Notes: a model not told the origin generated them from the sequence alone. Counted from the first letter of the stretch, positions 1-7,101 are shown. The stretch is DNA of 40,812 bases from Sphingomonadaceae bacterium (GCA_947476735.1 CANJRZ010000007.1:1-40812); one strand, 5' to 3'. Numbers and translations are program-made.

Positions 1-271
1 CGGGCACGCCGAAGACGACCGCAAAGACACCCTCGCCATGCGTATCGAGATGATCGTAGAGCGCGCTATTGAAATCGGTCCGCTCGGGAAGCGGCGACAA
101 CAGCTCGAGCCCTGACTCCCAGTTCGCGCAAATGTTGATACCGATATCGGTGCGTTCGAACCGTTGAAGCGTAACCCCGGAAAGCGCTTCGAGCCGCCCG
201 ACATTCTCTTCGACATTTTCGTAGCGGCAGATCCAGGCGACATGGTCGACATGGTTGATGAACTTCTTCAT
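1..271 (-). CDS. VOC-family (glyoxalase/dioxygenase fold) protein, 3' end beyond window
   Basis: The reading frame starts with ATG at 269-271 and stays open to the window edge, giving about 90 residues (MKKFINHVDHVAWICRYEN...). The N-terminal pattern, a strand with NHVDHVAW then a helix ending in a Leu-rich stretch and a second strand ...GINICANWESGLELLSPL, is typical of the first beta-alpha-beta module of the vicinal oxygen chelate fold. In that fold the early His and a later Glu bind a metal. A GGGAG Shine-Dalgarno lies six bases before the ATG. The gene is downstream of the SnoaL-like gene on the same strand with a 74-bp gap, so they may be cotranscribed. The substrate cannot be inferred. 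It is truncated only by the window edge. It lies outside the tRNA remnant and so probably belongs to the chromosome, not the island. Confidence 0.7.
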   Translation of the reverse strand, partial: MKKFINHVDHVAWICRYENVEENVGRLEALSGVTLQRFERTDIGINICANWESGLELLSPLPERTDFNSALYDHLDTHGEGVFAVVFGVP

Positions 272-345
272 GGCCCTCTCCCATTCTCTGCCAGTGAACC
301 TAGCGCGTGCCGCGACTTTTGCTTGATCACGGCTGCCTAAAACAC

Positions 346-873
346 TCAGCCGATCGCTGACGCCCGCATCTCTCCGGGAAAGCCATCCTGTGTAACGCGT
401 TTCGACCATAGAAACTGGATGACCGATCGCGAGATCTTCCATTCAGATCCAACTAGCCGATATTCATTCTCATACAGCGCATAAAGCAGGATCGGATTGG
501 CGGGAAAGCCGGGGTGGTTCATTGGCCCCGTCTTATCGATGAGAACCGTGTCGGTGAGATAACTGCGGCTGCGCGCCGTCCCCGGCCCGGCAATCTCGAT
601 CCAGTGATTGGTCGTCACATGCAGCCCGTCATAAGGCTGGCGTCCGGCATACGCACCCTTCATCGCCTCGCGGATCTGCTCGCGGCCCGAATAGGTACCG
701 TAAGCACCCCATTCGCACACGGCATCCTCGGCATAGAGCTCGGCCAGGAGGTCGTTTTCCCGACTGTCCATATGGTGGGAATAGAGGTTGGCGACCTTGC
801 GGATCTTTTCGACGTCGAGAAGCTTGCGCAACTCTGCGATTTCTTCGGGAGTGAAGCTTGGGTTATCCTGCAT
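346..873 (-). CDS. SnoaL-like / NTF2-fold protein
   Basis: This is a 175-residue protein if it starts at the ATG at 871-873 (MQDNPSFTPEEIAEL...). The longer open frame to 978 runs through the tRNA remnant and is not credible, whereas the chosen ATG has GGAAG just upstream. The sequence shows the SnoaL_4 layout: an N-terminal helix (RKLLDVEKIRKVANLYSHHMDSRE), the strand LLAELYAEDAVCEWG, then YSGREQIREAMKG and a sheet with HVTTNHWIEI. Members of this fold include ring-hydroxylating dioxygenase beta subunits, dehydratases and isomerases of catabolic pathways. Its function here is unknown. Pairing with a downstream VOC-family gene suggests a catabolic chromosomal locus next to the island insertion point. 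Confidence 0.75.
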   Translation of the reverse strand: MQDNPSFTPEEIAELRKLLDVEKIRKVANLYSHHMDSRENDLLAELYAEDAVCEWGAYGTYSGREQIREAMKGAYAGRQPYDGLHVTTNHWIEIAGPGTARSRSYLTDTVLIDKTGPMNHPGFPANPILLYALYENEYRLVGSEWKISRSVIQFLWSKRVTQDGFPGEMRASAIG

Positions 874-949
874 GTTCTTCCGCCATGGTTCGAAATCATG
901 GGAATATGCCCGCAGGTTCGCGGTGTCGAGGCGGCGGTCCGAAGAGAAA

Positions 950-998
950 TGGATGCCCCGTGAGGATTCGAACCTCAATTAACGGAGTCAGAGTCAGT
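950..998 (-). repeat. 3' tRNA fragment (anticodon arm to CCA), island attachment-site remnant
   Basis: Read on the minus strand, the segment folds as the 3' part of a tRNA. It has an anticodon loop CTCTGAC with anticodon CTG (Gln), a 3' anticodon stem TCCGT, a four-base variable region, T stem TGAGG/CCTCA closing a TTCGAAT loop, a 3' acceptor strand CGGGGCA, base T73 and an encoded CCA. No 5' half follows to the right. The 5' anticodon strand has one mismatch, which suggests tRNA identity ends near the anticodon loop. U1-A72 would fit Gln, but T73 is not the G73 usual for Gln, so the isoacceptor is tentative. The integrase gene starts its stop codon only 24 bp away, as expected of an attachment site. 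I did not see a second copy in the window. Confidence 0.75.
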
Positions 999-1022
999 CA
1001 GTTTATGCCTACGAAATAAGGG

Positions 1023-2231
1023 TCAATTCTCGCCGTGTTGCATCCTTGTTGCATCGACGTCGCCGAACAGACCAATTTCGAGCGAACGCATCGTTGCTGC
1101 ATCGTCCTCCAAAGCGGCGAAAAGATGCCCATACGTATCGAAGGTCACCTGGATCGAATGGTGTCCCATCCACGTCTGGACCTTCTTGGGTGCGACCCGC
1201 TGCTCGATCCACAGCGACGCGGCAGCATGACGGAAACTGTGAAGGGTATGCCGGCCTTCGAGGATCGCGTTCCCGTCGTCATCTAGCGCCGGACGGCCAT
1301 CGACGATCCTTGGCTGGGTTATACGTGCCGCAATCTGAAGGGGCTCCTGGAATCCCGCTACAAGTTGGGCATGATAGATTGGCGTCCCTTCTCTCGATGG
1401 AAATACCAGTTCAAGATCTGACGGCGGACAGCGAAGCTTCCACGTGCGCAGTTCGCTCACGAGCGTCGGCGGTATCGGGATGGCCCGGTAACCGGACGCC
1501 GACTTGGGAGGCCCGATCACATTCTTGAAGTCGGCTCGACGATCAACGGTGATCGTAGCGAGCCGAAGATCGACATTGGCCCAAGGGAGCGCCCGTACCT
1601 CGGACGCGCGCAGTCCCGCGAAAATCAGCGTCAGGAGCAGCGGCTTGTCCATCGGCCGCGCCTTGCGGGACTGATCGATGAGCGCGCGGATATCCGCTTT
1701 GGATGGCGGGACGACCTTCGCCTTGTCTCGCTTGCCCCTCCGGACCGTCACCCCGCGGCATACATTCTTGGCGACATAGCCGACGCGTTCAGCTTCCGAG
1801 ATCATCGAGGTCAGATCGCCAAGCACTCGCTGCACCATCGCCTTCGATCGACCGCCGTCGAGGAGATCGTCACGGAATTGCTCGATCATCGGCTTGGTCA
1901 GTTGGTTCAACCGCTTCGCACCGAGGAAGGGATCAATGTGCAAGCGGATATGCTGCTGATAGGAGGCAACCGTCGAAGGCTCGAGGTCTTCGCGCTGCGC
2001 GCGCACGATCCAAAGTTCGCCCGCCCGCTTGACCGTAATGCTCTGGCTATCGGCAGTGTGGGTGCCTTGCGCAACCTCGCCGCCCATCGTTACGACGAAG
2101 GCGTCGGCATCCTTCTTTCGAGCGAACTGCTTGGCACGCCGCGCACCACTGGCATCGCGGTAATCAACAAGCCAGGCTGCTTTCTGCTTGCCGGCCGGCG
2201 TAATCCAATCACGCTTTCTGATCGATGCCAT
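1023..2231 (-). CDS. Tyrosine recombinase / phage-type integrase
   Basis: This 402-residue enzyme catalyses site-specific integration and excision of the element at the tRNA site. From the ATG at 2229-2231, residues 1-60 form an Arm-DNA-binding-like domain (MASIRKRDWITPAGKQKAAW) and about 65-160 an SAM-like core-binding domain. The C-terminal catalytic domain carries Arg208 in GLRASEVR, His331 and Arg334 in HSFRH, His357 in GHHS and the nucleophile Tyr367 in DTYGH. GGGAGAG lies 6-8 bases before this ATG. An in-frame ATG at 2249 is possible but has no such site. The start overlaps the end of the upstream HTH gene by 23 bp, so the two are cotranscribed. All catalytic residues are present, so it is likely active. 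Confidence 0.95.
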   Translation of the reverse strand: MASIRKRDWITPAGKQKAAWLVDYRDASGARRAKQFARKKDADAFVVTMGGEVAQGTHTADSQSITVKRAGELWIVRAQREDLEPSTVASYQQHIRLHIDPFLGAKRLNQLTKPMIEQFRDDLLDGGRSKAMVQRVLGDLTSMISEAERVGYVAKNVCRGVTVRRGKRDKAKVVPPSKADIRALIDQSRKARPMDKPLLLTLIFAGLRASEVRALPWANVDLRLATITVDRRADFKNVIGPPKSASGYRAIPIPPTLVSELRTWKLRCPPSDLELVFPSREGTPIYHAQLVAGFQEPLQIAARITQPRIVDGRPALDDDGNAILEGRHTLHSFRHAAASLWIEQRVAPKKVQTWMGHHSIQVTFDTYGHLFAALEDDAATMRSLEIGLFGDVDATRMQHGEN

Positions 2232-2919
2232 CGGTGCTCTCCCGCGCATTGGTCTCGTTCTGCCGATCCCAAAAGGTTTGAAGGCGATCGGACGCCGCGC
2301 TTCTCAGCTCTTCAAAAAACCCCCAGCGGAAGTTGTTCTCCTCTGGGAAGAGCAAGGATAGACGCGTCACCAAGGCCGAAACATTTATCAGAGCACCTCT
2401 GAACTGGCTTCCGCTCGTGAGTCTGTGGAGGTCCTCAACGTCCGCTAGCTCGAGCAACTCAAACGCCGCGGCAATATCGTCGGCGCCCTCCATACGAGCC
2501 TCCTCCATAAGCGGCCACAACGCCGCCGGATCGAAGAGCAGGAAGGAGCGGACGAAGTCACCTTCGTAGATAAGTTCCCGCCTCTTCCCCCGAGTATCAT
2601 AGGGGCTATTTCCCGTCGCTCTCAGGAAGGCGGCGCACACCGTGGGCCAATGGAAGTCCAGGAGGCGAGTTGCATGAGCTGGTGCCAATCCTAACTGAGA
2701 TAGCTCCACCGCCAGGGCCATGGTTGCCAATTCGAAAGCACCATATTGCCCCCGACGACCTCGACCCGACGCAGCATAGGTGGGGATTCCGATGCGAAGA
2801 AAATTCTTGAGTCGTGCTTGGAAGGCAGTTCGTTTCGAACTCGCGATGTGGTGCACCTCGGCGAGAGCCGCTTCGACCTCTCCAAAACTCATTTCCGTGG
2901 GACACAGGCACAGCGGCAT
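2209..2919 (-). CDS. MerR-like helix-turn-helix putative regulator
   Basis: The protein has 236 residues when started at the ATG at 2917-2919, which follows a strong GGAGG with six-base spacing. A longer frame to 2967 lacks a site. No catalytic motif is visible. Residues about 35-85 (FLRIGIPTYAASGRGRRGQYGAFELATMALAVELSQLGLAP) resemble the winged HTH plus following helix seen in MerR-like mobile-element regulators of sphingomonads. The remainder is mostly helical, with an acidic middle. It precedes and overlaps the integrase gene. Its promoter contains a 20-bp inverted repeat that recurs at the divergent excisionase promoter, so it is a good candidate repressor of both units. The assignment as a regulator is inference, and the family identity is uncertain. 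Confidence 0.6.
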   Translation of the reverse strand: MPLCLCPTEMSFGEVEAALAEVHHIASSKRTAFQARLKNFLRIGIPTYAASGRGRRGQYGAFELATMALAVELSQLGLAPAHATRLLDFHWPTVCAAFLRATGNSPYDTRGKRRELIYEGDFVRSFLLFDPAALWPLMEEARMEGADDIAAAFELLELADVEDLHRLTSGSQFRGALINVSALVTRLSLLFPEENNFRWGFFEELRSAASDRLQTFWDRQNETNARESTDGIDQKA

Positions 2920-2930
2920 TCCAATCCTCC

Positions 2931-2950
2931 GTTGAGAAAATTTACTCAAC
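2931..2950. promoter_or_regulatory. Operator 1: 20-bp inverted repeat GTTGAG-N8-CTCAAC
   Basis: Perfect six-base arms flank an AT-rich centre (AAAATTTA). On the minus strand a -35 TTGTAC (2967-2962), a 17-bp spacer and a -10 TAAATT (2944-2939) place the -10 element in the centre of this site, 12 bp upstream of the HTH gene start. This is the arrangement of an autorepressed promoter. Confidence 0.65.
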
Positions 2951-2954
2951 CGTA

Positions 2955-2983
2955 TTGCAAAGTACAAACGGGGAACATATAAA
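2955..2983 (+). promoter_or_regulatory. Sigma70-type promoter of the excisionase-like gene
   Basis: TTGCAA (2955-2960) and TATAAA (2978-2983) are separated by 17 bp. The predicted transcription start, near 2990, falls inside operator 2. The promoter overlaps the divergent promoter of the HTH/integrase unit. Confidence 0.55.
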
Positions 2984-2986
2984 TCA

Positions 2987-3006
2987 GTTGAGAAGATTTG
3001 CTCTAC
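2987..3006. promoter_or_regulatory. Operator 2: second copy, GTTGAG-N8-CTCTAC
   Basis: This is a near copy of operator 1: 16 of 20 bases are the same, including the left arm and the ATTT core. It is offset by 56 bp, about five helical turns, and covers the predicted start of transcription of the rightward promoter. One arm is imperfect (CTCTAC), as is common for a weaker operator. Confidence 0.6.
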
Positions 3007-3044
3007 ATTGTTTCTCAGCGGCTAATACGGAAAGGACGGACACC

Positions 3045-3230
3045 GTGCAAACGCTTTCGAACGACCTGCTGGCTGGGGCCCGCGCCGCCGCGGACTTCAG
3101 CGGGATCTCCACCCGCGCGATCTATCATTTGGTCGAAGCTGGTCACCTCCCGGTGATCCGCAAGGGCAAGCGCCTCTACTTCCGGCGCAGCGAGCTGGAG
3201 CGGGCTTTCTCGTCCGATCAGGCTGCCTAG
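3045..3230 (+). CDS. Excisionase-type HTH protein (AlpA/MerR-like DNA-binding domain)
   Basis: This is a 61-residue protein starting with GTG at 3045, preceded by AAAGGA. The open frame upstream runs through the operators and is not coding. Residues 10-52 (GARAAADFSGISTRAIYHLVEAGHLPVIRKGKRLYFRRSELERAF) are a complete helix-turn-helix domain of the excisionase/helix_turn_helix_17 group: helix, turn, recognition helix, then the LPVIRKGKRLYFRRSEL wing. Such proteins act as recombination directionality factors or regulators in integrative elements. It is divergent from the HTH/integrase unit, with shared operators, so integration and excision are probably set as alternatives. Whether it is an excisionase or only a regulator cannot be decided from sequence. 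Confidence 0.8.
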   Translation: MQTLSNDLLAGARAAADFSGISTRAIYHLVEAGHLPVIRKGKRLYFRRSELERAFSSDQAA

Positions 3231-3289
3231 ATCCCGTCCCGAGGCCGTGCCGCGCTAATATAGCACATCACATCATCGCCGGACTGTCG

Positions 3290-3324
3290 GGCCCGAGGAC
3301 ATAGCAGACTCAGCCGCTCGGGCC
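3290..3324. other. Inverted repeat GGCCCGAG...CTCGGGCC between xis-like and rep-like genes
   Basis: Perfect eight-base arms (3290-3297 and 3317-3324) flank a 19-base loop. No T-run follows, so it is not a standard intrinsic terminator. It could be a regulatory hairpin upstream of the initiator-like gene. Confidence 0.4.
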
Positions 3325-3367
3325 GTGCGTGCGCCCGTGATGGGGCCTAGGCACGTCGAGGTGCAGA

Positions 3368-4240
3368 ATGAGCCGAGCAAAGTACAAAGCTGATCAGCGT
3401 GCGGATACTCGGGGTCGCCCGTGGGTGGGCATGCCGCAGGTGGTCATCGATAGCCCCGCGTACCGGTCGCTCAGCGACCGCGCTGTCCGGATCCTTTACG
3501 AGTTGCTGAGACGCTTCAACGGATACAACAACGGCTCAGTCGCGATGAGCCAACGCGAGATCGGCGAGGCGATCGGCACCAAGAATTACGGCTCGATCGG
3601 ACGGGCGATCGCCCAGCTCATGGATCATGGCCTGATCAACGTGACGACGGAAGGCAAGTGGAAGGAACGGGAAGCCCGCGAGTATCGGCTAACGTTCGTC
3701 ACGACGACCAGGGATGGACGTCACGTGACCGCTACCAACGACTATATTCATTGGACAGCCGACCGGCCGAGAGCGAAATCTGGCGCTGATCACGTCTCAG
3801 CAAAGAAGTCCGTTTCTGCTGAGGGCGGCTCAGCAGGACGAGGAAAGCTTGCTGAGGACGTCTCAGCAAGAATTGCCCAATCTCGGCGGAAAACTGCGGT
3901 TGTAACTAAAGCCGCTGCTGAGGATGTCTCACCGCTTATAGGTAAGCCATACCCAGTCGCTGAGATGGGCCAAGAGAAACCGCCCCGAATAAAGCCCCAA
4001 AACCTGGCCGCCGATCATTTCGCTTCCGACATGAGTGAAGTGCGCAGAGAGGTGCGCTCCGCTCTGAAGTCGATCCGCTCCAGCCATGGCCCGCAGGCCG
4101 TGATGTCGGTCGCCCGATCGGCAGCGCTGAATCCGGATCGCGTGAGCGCTTTCCTCGCGGACCACGATGACCTCGCCGGACCGTTGATATTTCATCTCCG
4201 GCGAGCCTTGAACGCCTATACCGAGACCAGCCCAACGTGA
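3368..4240 (+). CDS. Replication-initiator-like winged-helix protein
   Basis: The protein has 290 residues and its ATG is preceded by GAGGTG. Residues about 20-115 (GMPQVVIDSPAYRSLSDRAVRILYELLRRFNGYNNGSVAMSQREIGEAIG...RAIAQLMDHGLINV) form a winged helix typical of plasmid and mobile-element replication or transfer initiators in alphaproteobacteria. About residues 135-200 form a Lys/Ser/Ala-rich linker, and the C-terminal 80 residues form a second helical domain. The DNA encoding the linker holds four 17-bp palindromes in 33-bp register (3785-3933), resembling iterons. It lies downstream of the excisionase-like gene. By family it would bind DNA and start replication of the excised element. It could instead be a transcriptional regulator, since no catalytic motif is seen. 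Confidence 0.6.
   Translation: MSRAKYKADQRADTRGRPWVGMPQVVIDSPAYRSLSDRAVRILYELLRRFNGYNNGSVAMSQREIGEAIGTKNYGSIGRAIAQLMDHGLINVTTEGKWKEREAREYRLTFVTTTRDGRHVTATNDYIHWTADRPRAKSGADHVSAKKSVSAEGGSAGRGKLAEDVSARIAQSRRKTAVVTKAAAEDVSPLIGKPYPVAEMGQEKPPRIKPQNLAADHFASDMSEVRREVRSALKSIRSSHGPQAVMSVARSAALNPDRVSAFLADHDDLAGPLIFHLRRALNAYTETSPT
3785..3933. repeat. Phased 17-bp palindromes (iteron-like) inside the rep-like gene
   Basis: There are four copies of GCTGAG-N5-CTCAGC or close variants, at 3785-3801, 3818-3834, 3851-3867 and 3917-3933. Starts are 33, 33 and 66 bp apart, so they lie on one face of the helix. Copies two and three have perfect arms. Copies one and four each have one changed arm. The 33-bp step also equals 11 codons, so a coding origin as an 11-residue repeat is possible. 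However, the encoded residues diverge (GADHVSAKKSV, SAEGGSAGRGK, LAEDVSARIAQ, AAEDVSPLIGK) while the palindromes persist. Confidence 0.6.
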
Positions 4241-4718
4241 GGGGGGGCGGGGTCAGTTTTGCGCGGAGTAACGATGCTAGACCGCTCCCGGTCCTTCGTA
4301 CGCAGCCAGACCAAATCGAAACAAAAAGTCGGGGTCACCCCGTAGGGGTGTTCTGCTCTGTACGACGTGTCAATTATTATCTCCGAGACTATGGCGCGAT
4401 TATGGACCCCCGCCAGAGGTCTGGTTTGACGATCGTATGCGCTCCGGCCTGCGTGGATACTCCACACCCCCCGGGTCGAAAGCCTCGCTCCCCCGGCGCC
4501 TAGACCGCCCCCGATCCACCATGCGCATTGCGAGCATTTTTGAGGGGGGGAGGGTTTCCCCATTTGGAGGGCGATTTCTGCTCATTCGACGGTGGTGTCG
4601 CCGGGGGGGGTATGCAAAAGGTGGGGGCAACGACAACGGCCCTACCGCCCCTCGTCCCACGCGCAGATTTTTTCCAATCGGCAGAGGCTAAAATCAAAGA
4701 AATCAAAGAGGAGGTGTT
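4241..4718. other. Non-coding, G-tract-rich region with hairpins; candidate origin or transfer region
   Basis: I see no credible gene in these 478 bp. The stretch contains long G runs on the + strand (4242-4255, 4545-4555, 4600-4612) and a hairpin of CACCCC (4336-4341), loop GTA and GGGGTG (4345-4350), itself preceded by GGGGTCACCCC. C-runs and G-runs could form other structured single strands. The position between an initiator-like gene and a small element-encoded gene is where an oriV accessory region or oriT would be expected. No relaxase nick consensus was recognised. Confidence 0.35.
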
Positions 4719-4982
4719 ATGGCCCGAGGTGGAGCCCGTCCCGGCGCTGGGCGGCCGAAGAATGCAAGAACGAGCACTGAGGCCGAGCGCAAGGCCGCCG
4801 CAGTCGGTATTTCACCTCTCGATTACATGCTTGCCGTCATCAACGACGAGCGAGCAGACGAAGCTCGTCGAGACCAAATGGCGATTGCGGCAGCGCCTTT
4901 CATTCACCCACTGCCCAGCAAGCGAGAAAGATCCAGCGTGTACGATGCATATCTGCCGCCGATTCTGAGAGGCAAAATCTAA
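4719..4982 (+). CDS. Small MARGGARPGAGRPK-type mobile-element protein
   Basis: This 87-residue protein has an excellent AGGAGGT site five bases before the ATG. It opens with the basic Gly/Arg-rich string MARGGARPGAGRPK, common at the N-terminus of small phage terminase-like subunits and other element-encoded DNA-binding proteins. A helical segment follows (ISPLDYMLAVINDERADEARRDQMAIAAAPFIHP) that matches the usual continuation in that group. No large terminase subunit is adjacent, so a packaging role is unlikely here. The protein may be a relic or a DNA-binding accessory of the island. Its function is unknown. Confidence 0.7.
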   Translation: MARGGARPGAGRPKNARTSTEAERKAAAVGISPLDYMLAVINDERADEARRDQMAIAAAPFIHPLPSKRERSSVYDAYLPPILRGKI

Positions 4983-5390
4983 CTAGGCATGGTCTACCCG
5001 TCATGTTTGGGCCAAAGCCCTCTTCCGCATGCACCACTAATTTGGAGGGGTTGCGATAGGACCGCCTAAGTATTCGTGCGCATTAACTTGCCGTGGTCTT
5101 GCCAATCGCGTAATTTGCTGACTGCGAGGTGTCACTGCCAACTCGTGGCACCTTGCGATAATCTAGCGGCCAACGTTGTTAGCCGCAGGGTATGAGGACT
5201 GCTTGGAGACGCAGAGCGCTCGTCCCAACTCATAGCTTTTTGTATGGATCGCAGCTTGCGTGCATATCTTGATAATCAGCTCCCTGGATCGGAACGCGGT
5301 AACGTTCCGTTCCACCAGAGCACGTTGACCGCAGCATTGTGCCGACCAAACGATTGTCCTAACCTCGCGAAGTATGTACTCACGGGTTTA
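4983..5390. other. Intergenic region with several inverted repeats upstream of the cus operon
   Basis: No gene is supported in these 408 bp. The open frame from 5244 has no ribosome site and reads into the downstream gene. Notable structures are a hairpin TGCCA-ACTCG-TGGCA around 5139-5153, a 21-bp imperfect palindrome at 5166-5186 (arms GCGGC/GCCGC with inner AAC/GTT) and the 20-bp inverted repeat at 5290-5309. This may be a junction between the element core and the metal cargo. A promoter for the cus operon must lie here or just downstream, but no clear -35/-10 pair stood out. Confidence 0.4.
5290..5309. promoter_or_regulatory. 20-bp inverted repeat CGGAACG-N6-CGTTCCG, possible operator
   Basis: The seven-base arms are perfect, with spacer CGGTAA. 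The repeat sits about 80 bp before the first gene of the cus operon and is a plausible regulator site. No two-component or MerR gene adjoins the operon, so the regulator would act in trans. This is inference from position only. Confidence 0.4.
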
Positions 5391-5747
5391 GTGAAACGTG
5401 CGATCAGCCTGTTGCTCCTGCTCGGAGCCCTGATCGGCCTGTTCGGTCAGGCAGCGGCCTATGCGTCAATTCCGTCTGCCGATACTCCGCCAATGGCGTC
5501 GGCGGGCATGACCGACGAATGCATGAAGATGATGGCCGAGCAGCGGCAGCCGGCGAGAAAGCCCTGCACCGGGATGACGCTCGATTGCATCGCGGCGATG
5601 GGGTGCGTGGTGCCTCTGACGCTCGTCGAGCCCTTTCTGCTCCGGGTAGTGCTCCTCATGGCCCTTCCCGCGGTTGAGGCCGCGCCGGTACGGCCACTCA
5701 TAGCGCATGTCCTCGCGCCGGAGCCCGAACCTCCCTCACTGATCTAA
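5391..5747 (+). CDS. Small secreted Cys/Met-containing protein preceding cusCBA
   Basis: With the GTG at 5391 the product is 118 residues. It opens with a clear signal peptide (KRAISLLLLLGALIGLFGQAAAYA). The mature part carries DECMKMMAEQ, KPCTGMTLDCIAAMGCVV and a second hydrophobic segment (PFLLRVVLLMALPAVEA), with four cysteines and several methionines that could bind Cu(I). No strong ribosome site precedes any start. The GTG is chosen because it directly begins the signal sequence, whereas the in-frame ATG at 5244 would bury it. Small proteins of this kind are commonly found just upstream of cus/czc operons in sphingomonads and are annotated as hypothetical. A periplasmic metal-buffering or sensing role is inference. 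Confidence 0.6.
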   Translation: MKRAISLLLLLGALIGLFGQAAAYASIPSADTPPMASAGMTDECMKMMAEQRQPARKPCTGMTLDCIAAMGCVVPLTLVEPFLLRVVLLMALPAVEAAPVRPLIAHVLAPEPEPPSLI

Positions 5748-5865
5748 CGGCAACACAGGCCGTAGCGTGGTTCGAGTCGCGCCTTGGCGCCCTGTGTAAC
5801 GTTAGGTGGCACCGCGCGAGTTCGCTGCGGAGCCGTCCCTCCGTCCCCTCAGTGAACTGGTCCGC

Positions 5866-7101
5866 ATGATGATACGATTTCTTGGCATCTGCCTTGCCGC
5901 AGTCGTGCTTCCAACCCCCGCGTGGGCGGGGCCGCTTACCTATGCCGACGCGATCCAGCGGGCGCAGCGCGATGCACCATCGCTCCGCGCCAAGTCGCTT
6001 GGCGTCGCAGCCGCCCGCTCTGTTCGAGGGGGAGCCGGGAAGCTCCCTGACCCGACGCTGGCGGTCGGAATCGAAAGCTTTCCGATCTCGGGGCCGCTCG
6101 CCTTCGAACCCCAGCGCGACGATTTCACCATGGTACGCGTCGGTGTCAGCCAGGATATTCCTAATCTCGCAAAGCGGCATGCCCAGCAAGCCCGTGCCGA
6201 GAGCGATATTGCCGCCGCCGAGGCCGACACCGCGGTGGAGGCGCGCAATGTCGAGATTGGCACGGCGCTCGCCTGGATCACCCTGGCCTATGCCGAACGG
6301 CGGTTGGCGACGCTAGGCGACATAGTTTCCCACCTCGAGCGCGTGGTTCGGACCACAGCTGGCGCGGTGGCGTCCGGCAATTCTCGACCCGCTCAGACAC
6401 TGGCCGGTCAGCAGGCGCTTGCAACCCTGCGTGATCGCCGCAGCGAGCTGGTCTCCAATGTCGCGCGAGCCCGTGCCGCATTGACCCGATGGACTGGCGA
6501 CAGCGCGCCGGAGATTGCTGGTGCCATACCGGAGTTCTCCGTCAATCCGACCAGTCTGCGGGCCGGCCTCGACCAGCATCCCTCGCTTCTGATGACCGAC
6601 GCCCAGCGCCGACAGGCGAATGCGGATCTCCGCCTTGCCGAGGCCGACCGGCGCTCCGACTTCGGAGTGAATGTCGCCTATCAGCGCCGCGATCCGCGGT
6701 TCGGCGACTATATCTCGGCGGGCGTGACGGTCGGATTGCCGTTCTTCACGCGCACGCGCCAGAGTGCCCAGATCAGTGCGCGGCAAGCCGACGCATCGCG
6801 GGTCGACGCCGAGCTTGAGGCAGCCCGCCGTGCCCTATCCGCCGAGCTCGATTCCGACCTCGCCGATCATGTGATGCACCATGAGCAATGGATACGAGCG
6901 CGGGACACGCTGCAGCCACTGGCGGAACAGCGCGTGAGCCTCGAAACGTCGAGCTACGGCGCGGGGCGCGCGAGCCTGGTCGATATCGCCGACGCTTATG
7001 CCGCGCTCGCCGAAGCGACTCTCACCACCCTCGATCGCGAAGCCATGGTTGCCGCCGATGGCGCCCGGCTGACCCTCACCTACCGGAGTGCCAACCGATG
7101 A
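5866..7101 (+). CDS. cusC: TolC-family outer-membrane efflux protein, CusC-like
   Basis: This is the outer-membrane channel of a tripartite RND metal exporter. From the ATG at 5866 it has 411 residues, with signal peptide MMIRFLGICLAAVVLPTPAWA. The body shows the duplicated TolC repeat: LTYADAIQRAQRDAPSLRAK...DPTLAVGIE in the first half and DQHPSLLMTDAQRRQANADLRLAEADRRSDFGVNVAYQRRDPRFGDYISAGVTVGLPF in the second, then long helices. The length is typical of CusC/CzcC proteins. An upstream in-frame ATG (5806) would place 20 charged residues before the signal, so it is rejected. The stop overlaps the next start (ATGA), so translation is probably coupled with the adaptor gene. The Cu/Ag assignment comes from the partner pump. 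Confidence 0.9.
   Translation: MMIRFLGICLAAVVLPTPAWAGPLTYADAIQRAQRDAPSLRAKSLGVAAARSVRGGAGKLPDPTLAVGIESFPISGPLAFEPQRDDFTMVRVGVSQDIPNLAKRHAQQARAESDIAAAEADTAVEARNVEIGTALAWITLAYAERRLATLGDIVSHLERVVRTTAGAVASGNSRPAQTLAGQQALATLRDRRSELVSNVARARAALTRWTGDSAPEIAGAIPEFSVNPTSLRAGLDQHPSLLMTDAQRRQANADLRLAEADRRSDFGVNVAYQRRDPRFGDYISAGVTVGLPFFTRTRQSAQISARQADASRVDAELEAARRALSAELDSDLADHVMHHEQWIRARDTLQPLAEQRVSLETSSYGAGRASLVDIADAYAALAEATLTTLDREAMVAADGARLTLTYRSANR

Noticed and set aside
5166-5186. Imperfect 21-bp palindrome with GTTAGCC-like end, considered as an integron attC site.
   Set aside because: The core does not fit the full attC consensus, and no cassette structure or integrase of integron type is present.
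5770-5785. String GGTTCGAGTC, considered as a tRNA T-arm.
   Set aside because: No T-stem pairing or acceptor follows. It lies between two cus-operon genes.
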